64,000 nucleotides of DNA, taken from Nocardia tengchongensis (GTDB lineage Bacteria > Actinomycetota > Actinomycetes > Mycobacteriales > Mycobacteriaceae). A program made the position numbers and the translations under genes. The notes beneath the pieces were generated by a model. The model did no database searches. It was not told where the DNA came from and saw only the letters and a program-made list of their open reading frames with translations. Each line of letters begins with the position of its first letter. Positions within the stretch are counted from its first letter, which is position 1. Location: positions 6,944,001-7,008,000 of the forward strand of contig NZ_CP074371.1 of the NCBI RefSeq assembly GCF_018362975.1, read 5' to 3'. Positions 55,471-63,952 of the stretch are shown here, in pieces.

Positions 55471-55753
55471 CGCCGACCGGTCAGTCCGATTCAGAACGGA
55501 GGTGCGCCGGAGGGGTCAACCCCGCGACAGCAGCCACAGTGACGACGGTAGTCGGCGGCGGACCTATTTCCAGCTGGGTCAGACAGTACGTTGGGAGCGG
55601 CTCGTCCTGAGTGACTGTCGACCAGGCTGTTGGCAGGTCAGTCTCGCTGCCCCGCTGCCCTTCTGGGTGTGTCGAGGATTGTGGTGGTCGGTTGCCACCA
55701 GCCGGGAATCTAGATGAAGCGGCCGTGAAGGCTACCGGCTCTCGACCATCGGG
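55471..55753. other. Start of the island, no gene seen
   Basis: About 280 bases (nearly 400 if the replaced yraN 5' part is counted) without a supported gene. The sequence is less GC-biased than the left flank. No direct repeat, tRNA end or integrase is visible at the junction. Confidence 0.35.
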
Positions 55754-56131
55754 CTACCAATCCGGGGCCTTGATCGAGCCGCGTTCGTAGTAGTCGTCGT
55801 CAAACTCTTCGTCCAGCTTGCGCTGGAGTTCCAGGCGTTCGGCTTCCAAACGGGCCGAGTTGGCGTTCGTGTACGTCGATATCGCTTCGAAGGTTGAGTC
55901 GGCTCGCAGCTCCCGCAGTGCCTCATCGACTTTGGGGCGCTTGTCTTCCACCGCAGCCCGATATGCGGCCATGATGGCCGCTTCCTGGTCCACCGTTACT
56001 GACAGCAGGCAGCCCTGCGCATCCACGATCACACGGATGCCGTTGACGACACCGACGCCCCGGATCTGTTCAACAGCGTGCTGAGCGCGCTGCACCTTCG
56101 AGCTCAGAGCGTCGGAATCAATATGCCTCAT
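55754..56131 (-). CDS. YbaB/EbfC-like protein
   Basis: A 125-residue protein with a helix-strand-helix pattern like YbaB nucleoid-associated proteins: 'KVQRAQHAVEQIRGVGVVNG', 'IRVIVDAQGCLLSVTVDQ', then a long charged helical tail ('ARLEAERLELQRKLDEEFDD'). In actinobacteria such proteins often accompany type VII secretion substrate genes, as here. Whether it binds DNA or acts as a chaperone is unknown. Confidence 0.7.
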   Translation of the reverse strand: MRHIDSDALSSKVQRAQHAVEQIRGVGVVNGIRVIVDAQGCLLSVTVDQEAAIMAAYRAAVEDKRPKVDEALRELRADSTFEAISTYTNANSARLEAERLELQRKLDEEFDDDYYERGSIKAPDW

Positions 56132-56203
56132 GAAGATCCGCCGTCCTGTTGATCGAATTCCTGACGCGTCGAATGAACGCCGGTGGTACGTCGCCTGATG
56201 CGG

Positions 56204-56788
56204 TCATGAAGTGCGACGATGGATCTCGGAGGGCAGCGGAGTCGTCGCTCCGTTTCCCTCGAAGGGGAAGCATGGCGAAGCTGCCGTCACGCTCAACCAG
56301 CCGTCACCCTTGCCTGCGTCCTGCAATATGAACGAGTAGTTGTCGGGGGTCGCCACCCCTGCCAGCGTCGGCGTGGCTTCCGGATCCAATTTCCAGCCCC
56401 ACTTCGTCCAGGTGTCCTGCAGCAAGGTCTTGTAACGCGGGAGCTGGCCAGCGGGAATCCCGACAACCCAGTATTCCGCTTGCACCTGGTGTGCCCCCTG
56501 CTCTTTATTCCCGTCGTAGCAGGGCATTAGTCCCCCTGGCTGCAGGGGGGAGCCGTGATTGTTTCCGTCTGAGGTGAGTGAGAATCCCACTCCAGTCTCA
56601 TCTGCGGTCTTCTGGAGATAACTGACGATCTGTTGGTGCGCCGTTTCCTCAGTAAGCGTTTGGCTCACAGACTTCACGTCCTCTTTCTTGTTCGCTTCCT
56701 CGTTTTGGTGCGTGCAGCTGACCGATACAAGTGCTATTGCGACGATCGCTGCTACGGCCAGTCCAGTCCGTCGAATTCGTGACATCAT
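56204..56788 (-). CDS. Lipoprotein (hypothetical) of the hydrolase module
   Basis: A 194-residue protein with a signal peptide and lipobox 'LVSVSC' at about 19-24, a charged linker, and a folded domain with a pair of cysteines ('GLMPCYDGN', 'AASPCFPFEG'). ATG 56788 overlaps the end of the hydrolase gene, so the two are cotranscribed. It could be an immunity or folding partner of the hydrolase; no family recognised. Confidence 0.75.
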   Translation of the reverse strand: MMSRIRRTGLAVAAIVAIALVSVSCTHQNEEANKKEDVKSVSQTLTEETAHQQIVSYLQKTADETGVGFSLTSDGNNHGSPLQPGGLMPCYDGNKEQGAHQVQAEYWVVGIPAGQLPRYKTLLQDTWTKWGWKLDPEATPTLAGVATPDNYSFILQDAGKGDGWLSVTAASPCFPFEGNGATTPLPSEIHRRTS

Positions 56789-58550
56789 TTGGCTGTCGGC
56801 TCTCTTCCCGCGATAATGTCGCCCAGGTTGACCAACGCTTTGTTCGGCTTCCCATTGACGATGTCCCAGTATTCGCTATGCGCAGGCTTGGTCAAATAAG
56901 TCCAGTCGGTCTGTCCGGGATCAGAAGAGAATTTTGTTGCCCCGAACCTGTTGTCTTGCGGGTCCATACCGAAGGGCTGCAGAGCCTGCGCCACTTGAAT
57001 CGGGTCGTGGTCGGCCGTGGTGACATACACGTGCTTCGGAGTCTGATCCTCCGGAATTCCGGTCAAATGCAGGTCCGATGCATAGTCCACAGTCGTTCCG
57101 GGACTGGCTACCAATGCCACCGCGTTGGCGTCCAAGGTACGTCCATGGGCTGCGGCGTCACCGACAAGCGTGGTGCCGTAGCTGTGCGCAACCACGGTGT
57201 TATACGACGGCCCACCGTCATGGGTGGCACGGAGTCCGGCCTGGAACTTGTCGAGCGCATCCGCGCCGGCATCGGCGTACTTCTGGTTCGACGCGTCAGC
57301 CACGTCCCAATTTGTTGGGTCGAGATGTCCGCCGATATCAACCGGAGTCGGAGGCGTGTCGTATCCAACCCACGTGATCACTGCAGGATCCTGTGCACCC
57401 GATAGGCGCGCCCTGTTGAACATGCGATCGGCTCTATCTATGTCGTCGCCGATATTCGACGCTTTCGCTCCCGTACCGGGCACATAGGTTGAGACGTTGG
57501 TAGCTGTGTCGGGTTGCCGATCGACACCGCTGCGTGCGCGTTGTTGTCGCCAGTTACGCTGTCCCACAGCATTAGATACCGATTGGGTTGACCGACCTGC
57601 TTCTCGACTTCCTGCATGTCAGATAGATGCTTCGCGCGGTCCTTCGCATCGTCCAGCTGCTTCTTCCACGCGTCGTATTTGGTGCGGTCTGCGAAGATGG
57701 CACCCGGCTCGTTCTCGGGTGGCAGGTTCTCGCCTTTGGCCCAATCGGGGTGCTGTGCAGTCAGCTGATCGACAGAGTCCTGCGCGGCCTGGGCATTAGT
57801 GAGCTCGTCGTCAAGTTTTTGCCTGTTGTAACGATCCCGATCGGCGGTGGGCAGCCCATCATGGTTTCCGATGTACTGGTCTTTCTCGTAGAGTGCGTCT
57901 TTCTCGGCTGGGGTCAACGACTCCCAGAAGTCATGCAGCGCTTTAGGGTCAGACGGCAGCTGTTCCTTGCCGTCCAGGATGTCCTGCACTCTCGATGAGG
58001 GCGGGGCACCATCCGGGGTTGTTTCGTAGCCGGTGAGCAGCTGCAGGTCGGCGTCGATCGCGGTCTTCGCCGAAACTTCCGACAAGCCGAACTCGAACAA
58101 CAACGCCTTGATTCGCTTCTGGTAGTCCCTGGCCTGACCGTCAAGCACCTGTTGGGCCAATGCATTTGCCACCGCGTTCGACCCGTCTGAGGGCATCGTC
58201 GGGGCCGTCACGTTACCGTCATCGTCGTAACTCATCGAGTGCGGCATCTCCTGATCGAGAAGCTTCACCAAGGCGGTTTTGGTGTCGAGGAGTTGCGGGC
58301 CGTAGGTGTTGTAATGGTCGGCGATGCCCACGATCGTGGTCGCGAGATGATTGCTGTGCAGCTTGTGTGCCACCGCGCGCTCCGACGCCGCTGTCGCGCC
58401 ATCGCCTTTCCACTTGCCCATGGCCTTGTCGACCGAGCTTTCCATCGCATCGACCTGGGTCACGAACTTGTCGTTCTGGGCCACCAAATCCTTGGCGAAA
58501 TCGAGCATCGATTGCGGGAAGCAGTTCCGCACATGGCTGATCTTGGTCAA
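56785..58550 (-). pseudogene. DUF1023-type alpha/beta hydrolase with WxG-like N-terminal domain, one frameshift
   Basis: Two frames join into one ~588-residue protein if a C is restored near 57,511. The N-terminal ~120 residues are helical with a W-x-G turn ('AMGKWKGDGATAASERAVAH'), as in type VII secretion substrates, followed by a long helical spacer. The C-terminal part is the hydrolase: 'YVPGTGAKASNIGDDI', nucleophile 'VVAHSYGTTLVG', acid 'TTADHDPI'. TTG 58550 overlaps the stop of the small upstream gene. Likely a secreted lipase/esterase effector. The break may be an assembly indel. Confidence 0.75.
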
Positions 58551-58846
58551 TTAACGCCCTCGCCGCGACCGTACTTGTCCAACTGGTCCTTGTTGGACTT
58601 GTCCATGTCCTCGTACGATCCGGAGGCCGACTTGGCACGGTCCGCCAGGGTGCGAATCTGGCCACCGATCAACCCGTACGCCTTCAGCACCGCGTCACCG
58701 ACCTGCGTGGACACCGTCTCGACAGGCGAATCCGGCATGTTAACTGCTTGAGTGAGGGCCAGCTTGCCGATCTTGTCCGCCTGCCCGCCCAGCTCGGTCG
58801 CCAGCCCGTGCAACGTGGCTAGGTCAACATCGAGTATGTCAGCCAC
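58547..58846 (-). CDS. EspC-like (WXG100-related) small protein
   Basis: A 99-residue two-helix protein: 'LDVDLATLHGLATELGGQAD', then 'GGQIRTLADRAKSASGSYED'. It resembles the EspC/DUF2580 group of ESX secretion-associated proteins. 'YEDMD' near the C-terminus fits the YxxxD/E secretion signal. It is the first gene of the module and overlaps the hydrolase start, so the two products likely pair for export. No ESX secretion machinery is encoded in this window. Confidence 0.8.
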   Translation of the reverse strand: MADILDVDLATLHGLATELGGQADKIGKLALTQAVNMPDSPVETVSTQVGDAVLKAYGLIGGQIRTLADRAKSASGSYEDMDKSNKDQLDKYGRGEGVN

Positions 58847-58943
58847 AGGACCCCCTGATTAGTTCGCGGCACAAAACTCCGGCGAACTTTAACACGCACG
58901 CCGGGGGCCGGCCCGCCTCCGAGACGAAGCTGGTCGCTCGGGT

Positions 58944-59342
58944 TCAGGGGCGCGAAGGCCCAACCGTGCTGAGTTCCGAGGCATGTTTGACGATATTGCT
59001 GCCGATGACAGAGGGGACCGGCAACAGCACCAGGGTCGCCACAGCCCAGATGAACAGCCAGGTGCGGGTGATCCTTGCAATGATCACGCAGCTCAGCCCG
59101 ATCACCAAGATCGCCGCCGTCCCCAGCAGAGAAACGTGGATGCCATGGTCGACCTGATCCATGCATGAACTGCCGGGTTTGCACCGATCAGCTGCCGTCG
59201 AGAGCACCGCGGTAGCCAACGCCAAAACGATCGCGACCACCACGGCCACAGCGAGACACACGCCTGTAACCACCTTGTCCCACAAGGGGATTTGCCGGCG
59301 GCGGGTCTGCGAGCTCGGATCCTGGGCGGATGTCGTCGTCAT
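58944..59342 (-). CDS. Membrane protein (hypothetical)
   Basis: A 132-residue protein with three hydrophobic segments (about 26-48, 70-90, 92-112) and two cysteines in the first outside loop ('ADRCKPGSSC'). It lies upstream of the EspC-like gene on the same strand, 97 bp away, and may be part of the module. No family recognised. Confidence 0.7.
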   Translation of the reverse strand: MTTTSAQDPSSQTRRRQIPLWDKVVTGVCLAVAVVVAIVLALATAVLSTAADRCKPGSSCMDQVDHGIHVSLLGTAAILVIGLSCVIIARITRTWLFIWAVATLVLLPVPSVIGSNIVKHASELSTVGPSRP

Positions 59343-59769
59343 GAAACGAGCATCGTCGATTCAAGGCCCTCTGCAAACCGTAGAACTACCCAGCCGTCAG
59401 AGGGGCTGGGACCACCCGCAAGCTCGCGAGTCCCCGTTCTCGGTATCGGCACGCTCTGACACGACCGATCCCGCTCGCAAATCAACCTCACTCGGCACGC
59501 CGAAATCATCTGTCGCCGAGGATGTTCCAGTGCACGTTCTGCGGCGGTGGCCTTGTGTCGAGACGGAAACTCGTAGTGCAACCGTCGAGGTAGGGGTCTT
59601 GCAACACCCACCAAGCGAGGGAAGACCTATTGGCTGACGAATCGAATCCGAGCAGGAGCTTGGATGTCGCGCGTGGAGCGGAGATGGCGCCGCTTCACCG
59701 CAAGGTTGAACCAGGTGACGTAGCCGGTAGCTGCCACCACATGGCTGACCTCATGGGCGGAGGTCAGGA
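59343..59769. other. Intergenic stretch, no firm gene
   Basis: About 430 bases between the membrane protein and the HNH gene. One 49-codon frame starts at TTG 59,630 after GAGGGAAGA, but it overlaps the HNH gene's end and has no other support. Otherwise nothing is recognisable. Confidence 0.35.
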
Positions 59770-60510
59770 TTACGGCTGATCTTGATCGCTGTGGCGCTGT
59801 GGCGCTGTCAGCAACTCGGGATGTTTGTCGGCGATCGCGTGTACATCGGGCGGTACTGTCGCGGCATGGTCGCCTTCGGCGAGCACTCTGGCCAGCCAGT
59901 GGCGGACACCTTGGAACGGAAAGTCGTTGACGGTGGTGAGAATCGCTTCGCGTTCAATCTGGTTGGATCGTTCGTAATCACGGATCAGGGCACACAGTGA
60001 CACCCAGGTGTAGAACCGGCCCTTGACGCAGACGTCGCGATTGAGACCATACACCTCGATCGAGGCCAGACCGATGTCGTCGCTGCCGATATAGACCCCC
60101 GTCGACAGCGACAGGATGAGATGGTCGAACGGATTTGCAGCTGTCGGATCGAGGAGCAGTTCGCGGTCTCCATCGACAGGGAAGCGGTCTCGCTTGTAGT
60201 TGCTGTTGCAGCGAGAGCACGCGAGCAAGTAGTTCTCCCACGTGAACGACCACTCAGGATAGTGTGCCTTGGGGCGGAAGTGGTCGATGTCGGTGCCCTC
60301 ATTGTCCTCGCAATACATGCAGCGCACGCGATTCGAGCACATGGTCTGCAGCACGTGCATTACTTCCTGGCGTGCGTTGCCGGAGGAGAAGGTTTTCCAA
60401 GATTTCGTGGCTGTGGCCGCCGGGTCGGCGGCAGCATCGACACGCTGTTGTCGGCCGCGCAGGGTGCGTTGAGTTGATGACGACAGAGTGCCGCGCACAA
60501 TGGGGATCAC
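59770..60510 (-). CDS. HNH endonuclease, PtuB-like (Septu-type defence)
   Basis: A 246-residue HNH nuclease: 'RCMYCEDNEGTDIDHFRPKA' (first Cys pair and the DH of the active site), then 'NYLLACSRCNSNYKRDRFP' with the second Cys pair and the Asn. This arrangement matches PtuB and similar nucleases that follow an ATPase. GTG 60510 overlaps the ATPase stop (GTGA), so the two are coupled. Septu systems of this composition block phages; the phage range here is unknown. Confidence 0.85.
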   Translation of the reverse strand: MIPIVRGTLSSSTQRTLRGRQQRVDAAADPAATATKSWKTFSSGNARQEVMHVLQTMCSNRVRCMYCEDNEGTDIDHFRPKAHYPEWSFTWENYLLACSRCNSNYKRDRFPVDGDRELLLDPTAANPFDHLILSLSTGVYIGSDDIGLASIEVYGLNRDVCVKGRFYTWVSLCALIRDYERSNQIEREAILTTVNDFPFQGVRHWLARVLAEGDHAATVPPDVHAIADKHPELLTAPQRHSDQDQP

Positions 60511-61841
60511 TTGCCGCTGTACCGCTCGTGCTTCATCAGCGCCTGAATGGCGCGATCGGCTTGGCTAGTGGGCACTTTGGCACGCAGTGTGTCGAGATCC
60601 TTGCGCTGGGAGGCTGTCAGCTTGTGGGTCAGGGCTGTTGCCTCGAGCTCCGCTAGTTGCTGGCGTGCATCGCGTGCAGAGTCCGACAGCACGCTGTCGA
60701 GTCCGAACAGGTCGGTCAGGACTGCGTCGTCCACGGTGCCGTTCACGACACGGTTGAAGTCCTCACCGGTCAGAATTTCTGCTCCGGGCTTGTGTCCCCA
60801 TGCGGGGGAGAGCCGGATCAGTCCGCGTTCGTCGGCGGCCTGACAGATGAACGGGCTGTGGGTTGTCACGATGAACTGCATGTAGGGGAAGTGGTCCTTG
60901 AGCCAGAACCCGATCCGCTTCTGCCATTCGATATGCAGGTGTACGTCGATCTCGTCGATAAGAACGACGCCTTCGTGCAATACGCGAATCCGCCCCTCGG
61001 GATCGTCGTAAATGACGGTCTGAAACGCGCTGGACAACTGCTTGATGAGGTCGAGAACCAAGCCTGCGACGGTTCGGTAGCCGTCACTGAGCGACGCCAG
61101 GGCGAGATGACGGCCTTCGGGAGTCCGCACCCAGAGCCCATCTGAGTCGACGCGCTCGACTCGCATCCCTTCAGGCAACAGGCCGTCGTCAAGCAGCTTG
61201 AGGACCAGGTCCTCTAGCTGCTGGGCTTCGGGCCGCCCTTCCAAGCGGCGCAGATAGATCTGCTGTAGCCAGACGACCGATTCCGACAGGGAGGCGTCCT
61301 CGCGGAAAAGGCTTGCCAGTGCAGCGGGACGCCCCGGCGACATCATCAGTCGCTGAGCTTCGGTCGGTGCAGGCGAGAGCCGTCGGAAAGGGCCGTATCC
61401 CGAAGTGAACCATCCACGCGGATTTTCCGCCCACGGCCCGCGGACCGGCGTCCAGTTGCCGCCGACACTGGCTCTGGTGATCGTTGGTTCGGGCCCGTCG
61501 GCGCGTTCCCAGTCCATCGCGGCCCATGGTTCGAATGTGGGTTTGCGGCCGCTGCTGAATCCATCGGCGTCGCCGAAGCGCAGCTTCACGGCGGCGCGAG
61601 CCCGCTCTTCGCCGTCGCGTATCCAACCCTGGAAGGTCTCTGCCAGCAGCCGAGCCACCGACGGTCCTGCGATCGCCAAAGCAATCGCCTGCAGGAATGT
61701 CGATTTGCCGGCACCGTTGCGGCCGGCGACGACGATCCAACGGGGCACCGTGTCGTCCTTGCGCGCGAACGACAGCGAGGCTGCGCTACCGCCGGAGGCA
61801 AATCCGCGGATGCCCTCCAGTTTGATCTCGACGATGTGCAC
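60507..61841 (-). CDS. AAA ATPase, PtuA-like (Septu-type defence)
   Basis: A 444-residue SMC/ABC-type ATPase: Walker A 'VAGRNGAGKSTFLQAIALAI' near the N-terminus, signature 'LASLSDGYRTVAGLVLDL', Walker B 'VVLIDEIDVHLHIEWQ', switch histidine 'VTTHSPFI'. Together with the coupled HNH gene this fits Septu PtuA-PtuB; retron-type and OLD-like systems share parts, but no reverse transcriptase or TOPRIM is present. GTG 61841 begins 'HIVEIKLEGIRGF', the usual first strand; further upstream codons are unlikely. Confidence 0.87.
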   Translation of the reverse strand: MHIVEIKLEGIRGFASGGSAASLSFARKDDTVPRWIVVAGRNGAGKSTFLQAIALAIAGPSVARLLAETFQGWIRDGEERARAAVKLRFGDADGFSSGRKPTFEPWAAMDWERADGPEPTITRASVGGNWTPVRGPWAENPRGWFTSGYGPFRRLSPAPTEAQRLMMSPGRPAALASLFREDASLSESVVWLQQIYLRRLEGRPEAQQLEDLVLKLLDDGLLPEGMRVERVDSDGLWVRTPEGRHLALASLSDGYRTVAGLVLDLIKQLSSAFQTVIYDDPEGRIRVLHEGVVLIDEIDVHLHIEWQKRIGFWLKDHFPYMQFIVTTHSPFICQAADERGLIRLSPAWGHKPGAEILTGEDFNRVVNGTVDDAVLTDLFGLDSVLSDSARDARQQLAELEATALTHKLTASQRKDLDTLRAKVPTSQADRAIQALMKHERYSGK

Positions 61842-62552
61842 GGGACAAAGCGTACAAGAGCGCCGCACTCGTTCACCGGCGCTGAGCAACGCGAGAACCT
61901 GTGGGTTGGGACTGAATATCCTCGTTCCAGCCGTGTTTCGAGGCCAGTTTGCCACGGGCGGACCAGTCGACGGCTGTGATTCGATCTTGTTCGTGGTCGT
62001 GTGGCCTATCGGAAACCGCCTCGGTTATTCCGCTGATGGGATGCCTTGGCAGGCTCGGGATTTCGTTCGTCAAGTCATGGGCATGAGTGCCCGCAGGGCG
62101 TCGACGAAGGCGGCGGTCCACGCAGCGGTGGCAGTGCCGTGCACCAGAACCCGGCCACCGGCTTCTACCTCGTCGCCGGCCCCGGCCTGATCCGCACTAT
62201 CCTGGCCGACGACGACGCCTACCGCTCCACGTATGCTTACACTCCGGCGCTCACCCAGGCCGTGCACGCCCTGACCGAAGCCGTTGCGCCCGGACCGTTT
62301 TCCCGATGCCGGGCGGGTCGGGAAGGAGCAGGTGATGTGCGCCGGCCGCAGCCACCTCCAGCGCCCAGCGCGCCTCATCCTGGCCCACCACCTCACGCAG
62401 GTCTCCGATCGACGGCTCGGCCACCGGCTAGACCGGGTCGGGAAGTGCGAGTTCGCCACCGCCGCGCAGCCAGCCTGCAGTACGGATAACACCGGGTCAG
62501 GCACGCCCGCCCACAGACGGTGAGCCTGACCCACGGTGTCGGCACGGAGATA
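61842..62552. other. Scarred intergenic region with gene fragments
   Basis: About 710 bases with no intact gene. A plus-strand segment at about 62,150-62,280 reads like protein ('TGFYLVAGPGLIRTILADDD') but has no start or end. It abuts the comM fragment listed separately. The mix of fragments suggests past insertions and deletions behind the defence pair. Confidence 0.5.
62289..62490 (-). pseudogene. Fragment of a diverged comM/yifB gene
   Basis: The minus strand encodes 'SIGDLREVVGQDEARWALEV' and 'AAAGAHHLL', then 'PPGIGKTV', matching residues ~170-225 of the intact ComM-type protein at 53,622-55,130. A stop and Pro substitutions interrupt it. Nucleotide match to the resident gene is clearly imperfect, so it came from another comM lineage rather than a recent local copy. 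Confidence 0.75.
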
Positions 62553-63458
62553 TCATGCGGCGTGAAGCGTTGCTGAAGCCCTCTTGAGTTTGGACCTGCG
62601 ATGAGTCTCCGACTTCGCTCGTTCGCCGCGACGAAGTTGGTTGTCCACCAACCGGATCCATCCTTGCGTGTGAAGCCACCGTTGCTGGGCGTGCCCGTCG
62701 AGGGCATTGAAGAACAGCGGGATTCCTTTCGCGTCCGCCTGCGTCGCTGCTATCTCTGGCCATCCCGGGCTCTCACCGTTGTGCAGCCGCCGGTGCACGC
62801 CGATGAATCGAGCGACGAGAAATCCAACCGCGTGCGGCGTGGCACTCGAGACATGGTCGCCGTGGAATCGGGTGTGGAACCGCCGCCCGGTGCACAGCGA
62901 CCGCGAACTCGAGTTCGAGGCGATCCATCCAAGTTTGTCAAGTATCGCGAAGGTGGGGTTCCTGGCGAGTCGGTGGTCGGGAAGCTCGCCCAGCGTGTAT
63001 TGCCACCAATCGTTCGATCGATCGCTGGACCAGAGCTCGTGCCAGGTCGGGCCGACGCCGTGGGTCACCCAGTGATCGGCGATCTCACATGCCAGCATTT
63101 CGCCGAGCACGGCGGCGTCGGCACGGACCAGCGACTGCAGATATTTGGACTCGGCGCGGCGTTCCCGCAGAGCGTCACCGCTGTTCATCCCAGGTGGATA
63201 GTCATGCGCGGCGTTGAGCGCTTCCACTGTCGGGACTTGGCCGGATTGCAGCAACTCAAGTAGCCACTTGGTCTCCGCGTTGCCCCACCGGGTCAGATCC
63301 AGCGGTTGTCGTGATGGGAAACCGTATCGGGCTGGATCGAGTGCTCGGGAGAGGCGCATTGCGGCATCTGCGTCACCAGCCATCGATGTGCCAGCGAGCC
63401 AGGCTTCGGCGCGAGGGTCGATACCCGACCCTCGCCCTTTGAAAATCACTGTGGACAA
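62553..63458 (-). CDS. Hypothetical protein next to the defence pair
   Basis: A 301-residue protein that I do not recognise. The first ~60 residues contain 'IDPRAEAWLAGTSMAGDADA'. The middle is rich in W, H and D ('HWVTHGVGPTWHELWSSDRS', 'DDWWQYTLGEL'-like), and the C-terminus is basic ('RRGERAKSETHRRSKLKRAS'), which could bind nucleic acid. TTG 63458 follows GGAG at 8 bases. Between the Septu-like pair and an XRE gene, it may be a defence component. Confidence 0.65.
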   Translation of the reverse strand: MSTVIFKGRGSGIDPRAEAWLAGTSMAGDADAAMRLSRALDPARYGFPSRQPLDLTRWGNAETKWLLELLQSGQVPTVEALNAAHDYPPGMNSGDALRERRAESKYLQSLVRADAAVLGEMLACEIADHWVTHGVGPTWHELWSSDRSNDWWQYTLGELPDHRLARNPTFAILDKLGWIASNSSSRSLCTGRRFHTRFHGDHVSSATPHAVGFLVARFIGVHRRLHNGESPGWPEIAATQADAKGIPLFFNALDGHAQQRWLHTQGWIRLVDNQLRRGERAKSETHRRSKLKRASATLHAA

Positions 63459-63597
63459 CGCTTGAGCTCCGATCTCGTGTGATGTGGTCGTTCACGCGAG
63501 GCAGGGCTGGTCCGGGCGACCGTCCCGCCGTACTGGCTCATGCGGACTGATCGGTCGGTCCGGTCGAGAAGGTCGCACAAGGCGATCGGGTCAGCAT

Positions 63598-63638
63598 AGT
63601 ACGACGTTTCTGCATCAAAGGGGGGAAGTAGGACGTTT
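63598..63638. promoter_or_regulatory. Repeated 12-mer upstream of XRE gene
   Basis: AGTACGACGTTT (63,598-63,609) and AGTAGGACGTTT (63,627-63,638) differ by one base and lie 29 bp apart in the divergent region between the unknown gene and the XRE regulator. Possible operator half-sites for the regulator. Confidence 0.4.
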
Positions 63639-63682
63639 ACGCTCTGGATCATTACGCGCTGGACATATGGGCTTGGCTCGAT

Positions 63683-63952
63683 ATGTCTGGCATTGGCGAT
63701 CGTCCAGCTACTCCGACCGCGGCAGCGTTCGGAGCGCGGGTTCGTGCCCGCCGGACGGAGCTGGGGTGGAGCCAGGAGACGGCAGCGCACGCATGCGGGG
63801 TGCACTGGACCTATCTCGGGCAGATCGAACGAGGGCGGCGAAGCCCTCGACTGGAGAACATCATTCGATTTGCACACGGGCTCCAGACAACCCCGGGTCT
63901 GCTTCTCGATGGGCTGCCCGTGCCGCCGCCCATCAACGAAGGCGCTTGGTAG
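63683..63952 (+). CDS. Small XRE helix-turn-helix regulator
   Basis: An 89-residue Cro/C1-type protein: 'FGARVRARRTELGWSQETAA', recognition region 'CGVHWTYLGQIERGRRSPRL', then 'ENIIRFAHGLQTTPGLLLDG'. No ligand domain. ATG 63683 has no strong ribosome binding site. Such small regulators often control defence operons; here it is divergent from the unknown 301-residue gene. Confidence 0.87.
   Translation: MSGIGDRPATPTAAAFGARVRARRTELGWSQETAAHACGVHWTYLGQIERGRRSPRLENIIRFAHGLQTTPGLLLDGLPVPPPINEGAW

Noticed and set aside
59630..59779. 49-codon plus-strand frame with a purine-rich site upstream
   Set aside because: TTG start, overlaps the HNH gene end, and no hydrophobic or family signal.
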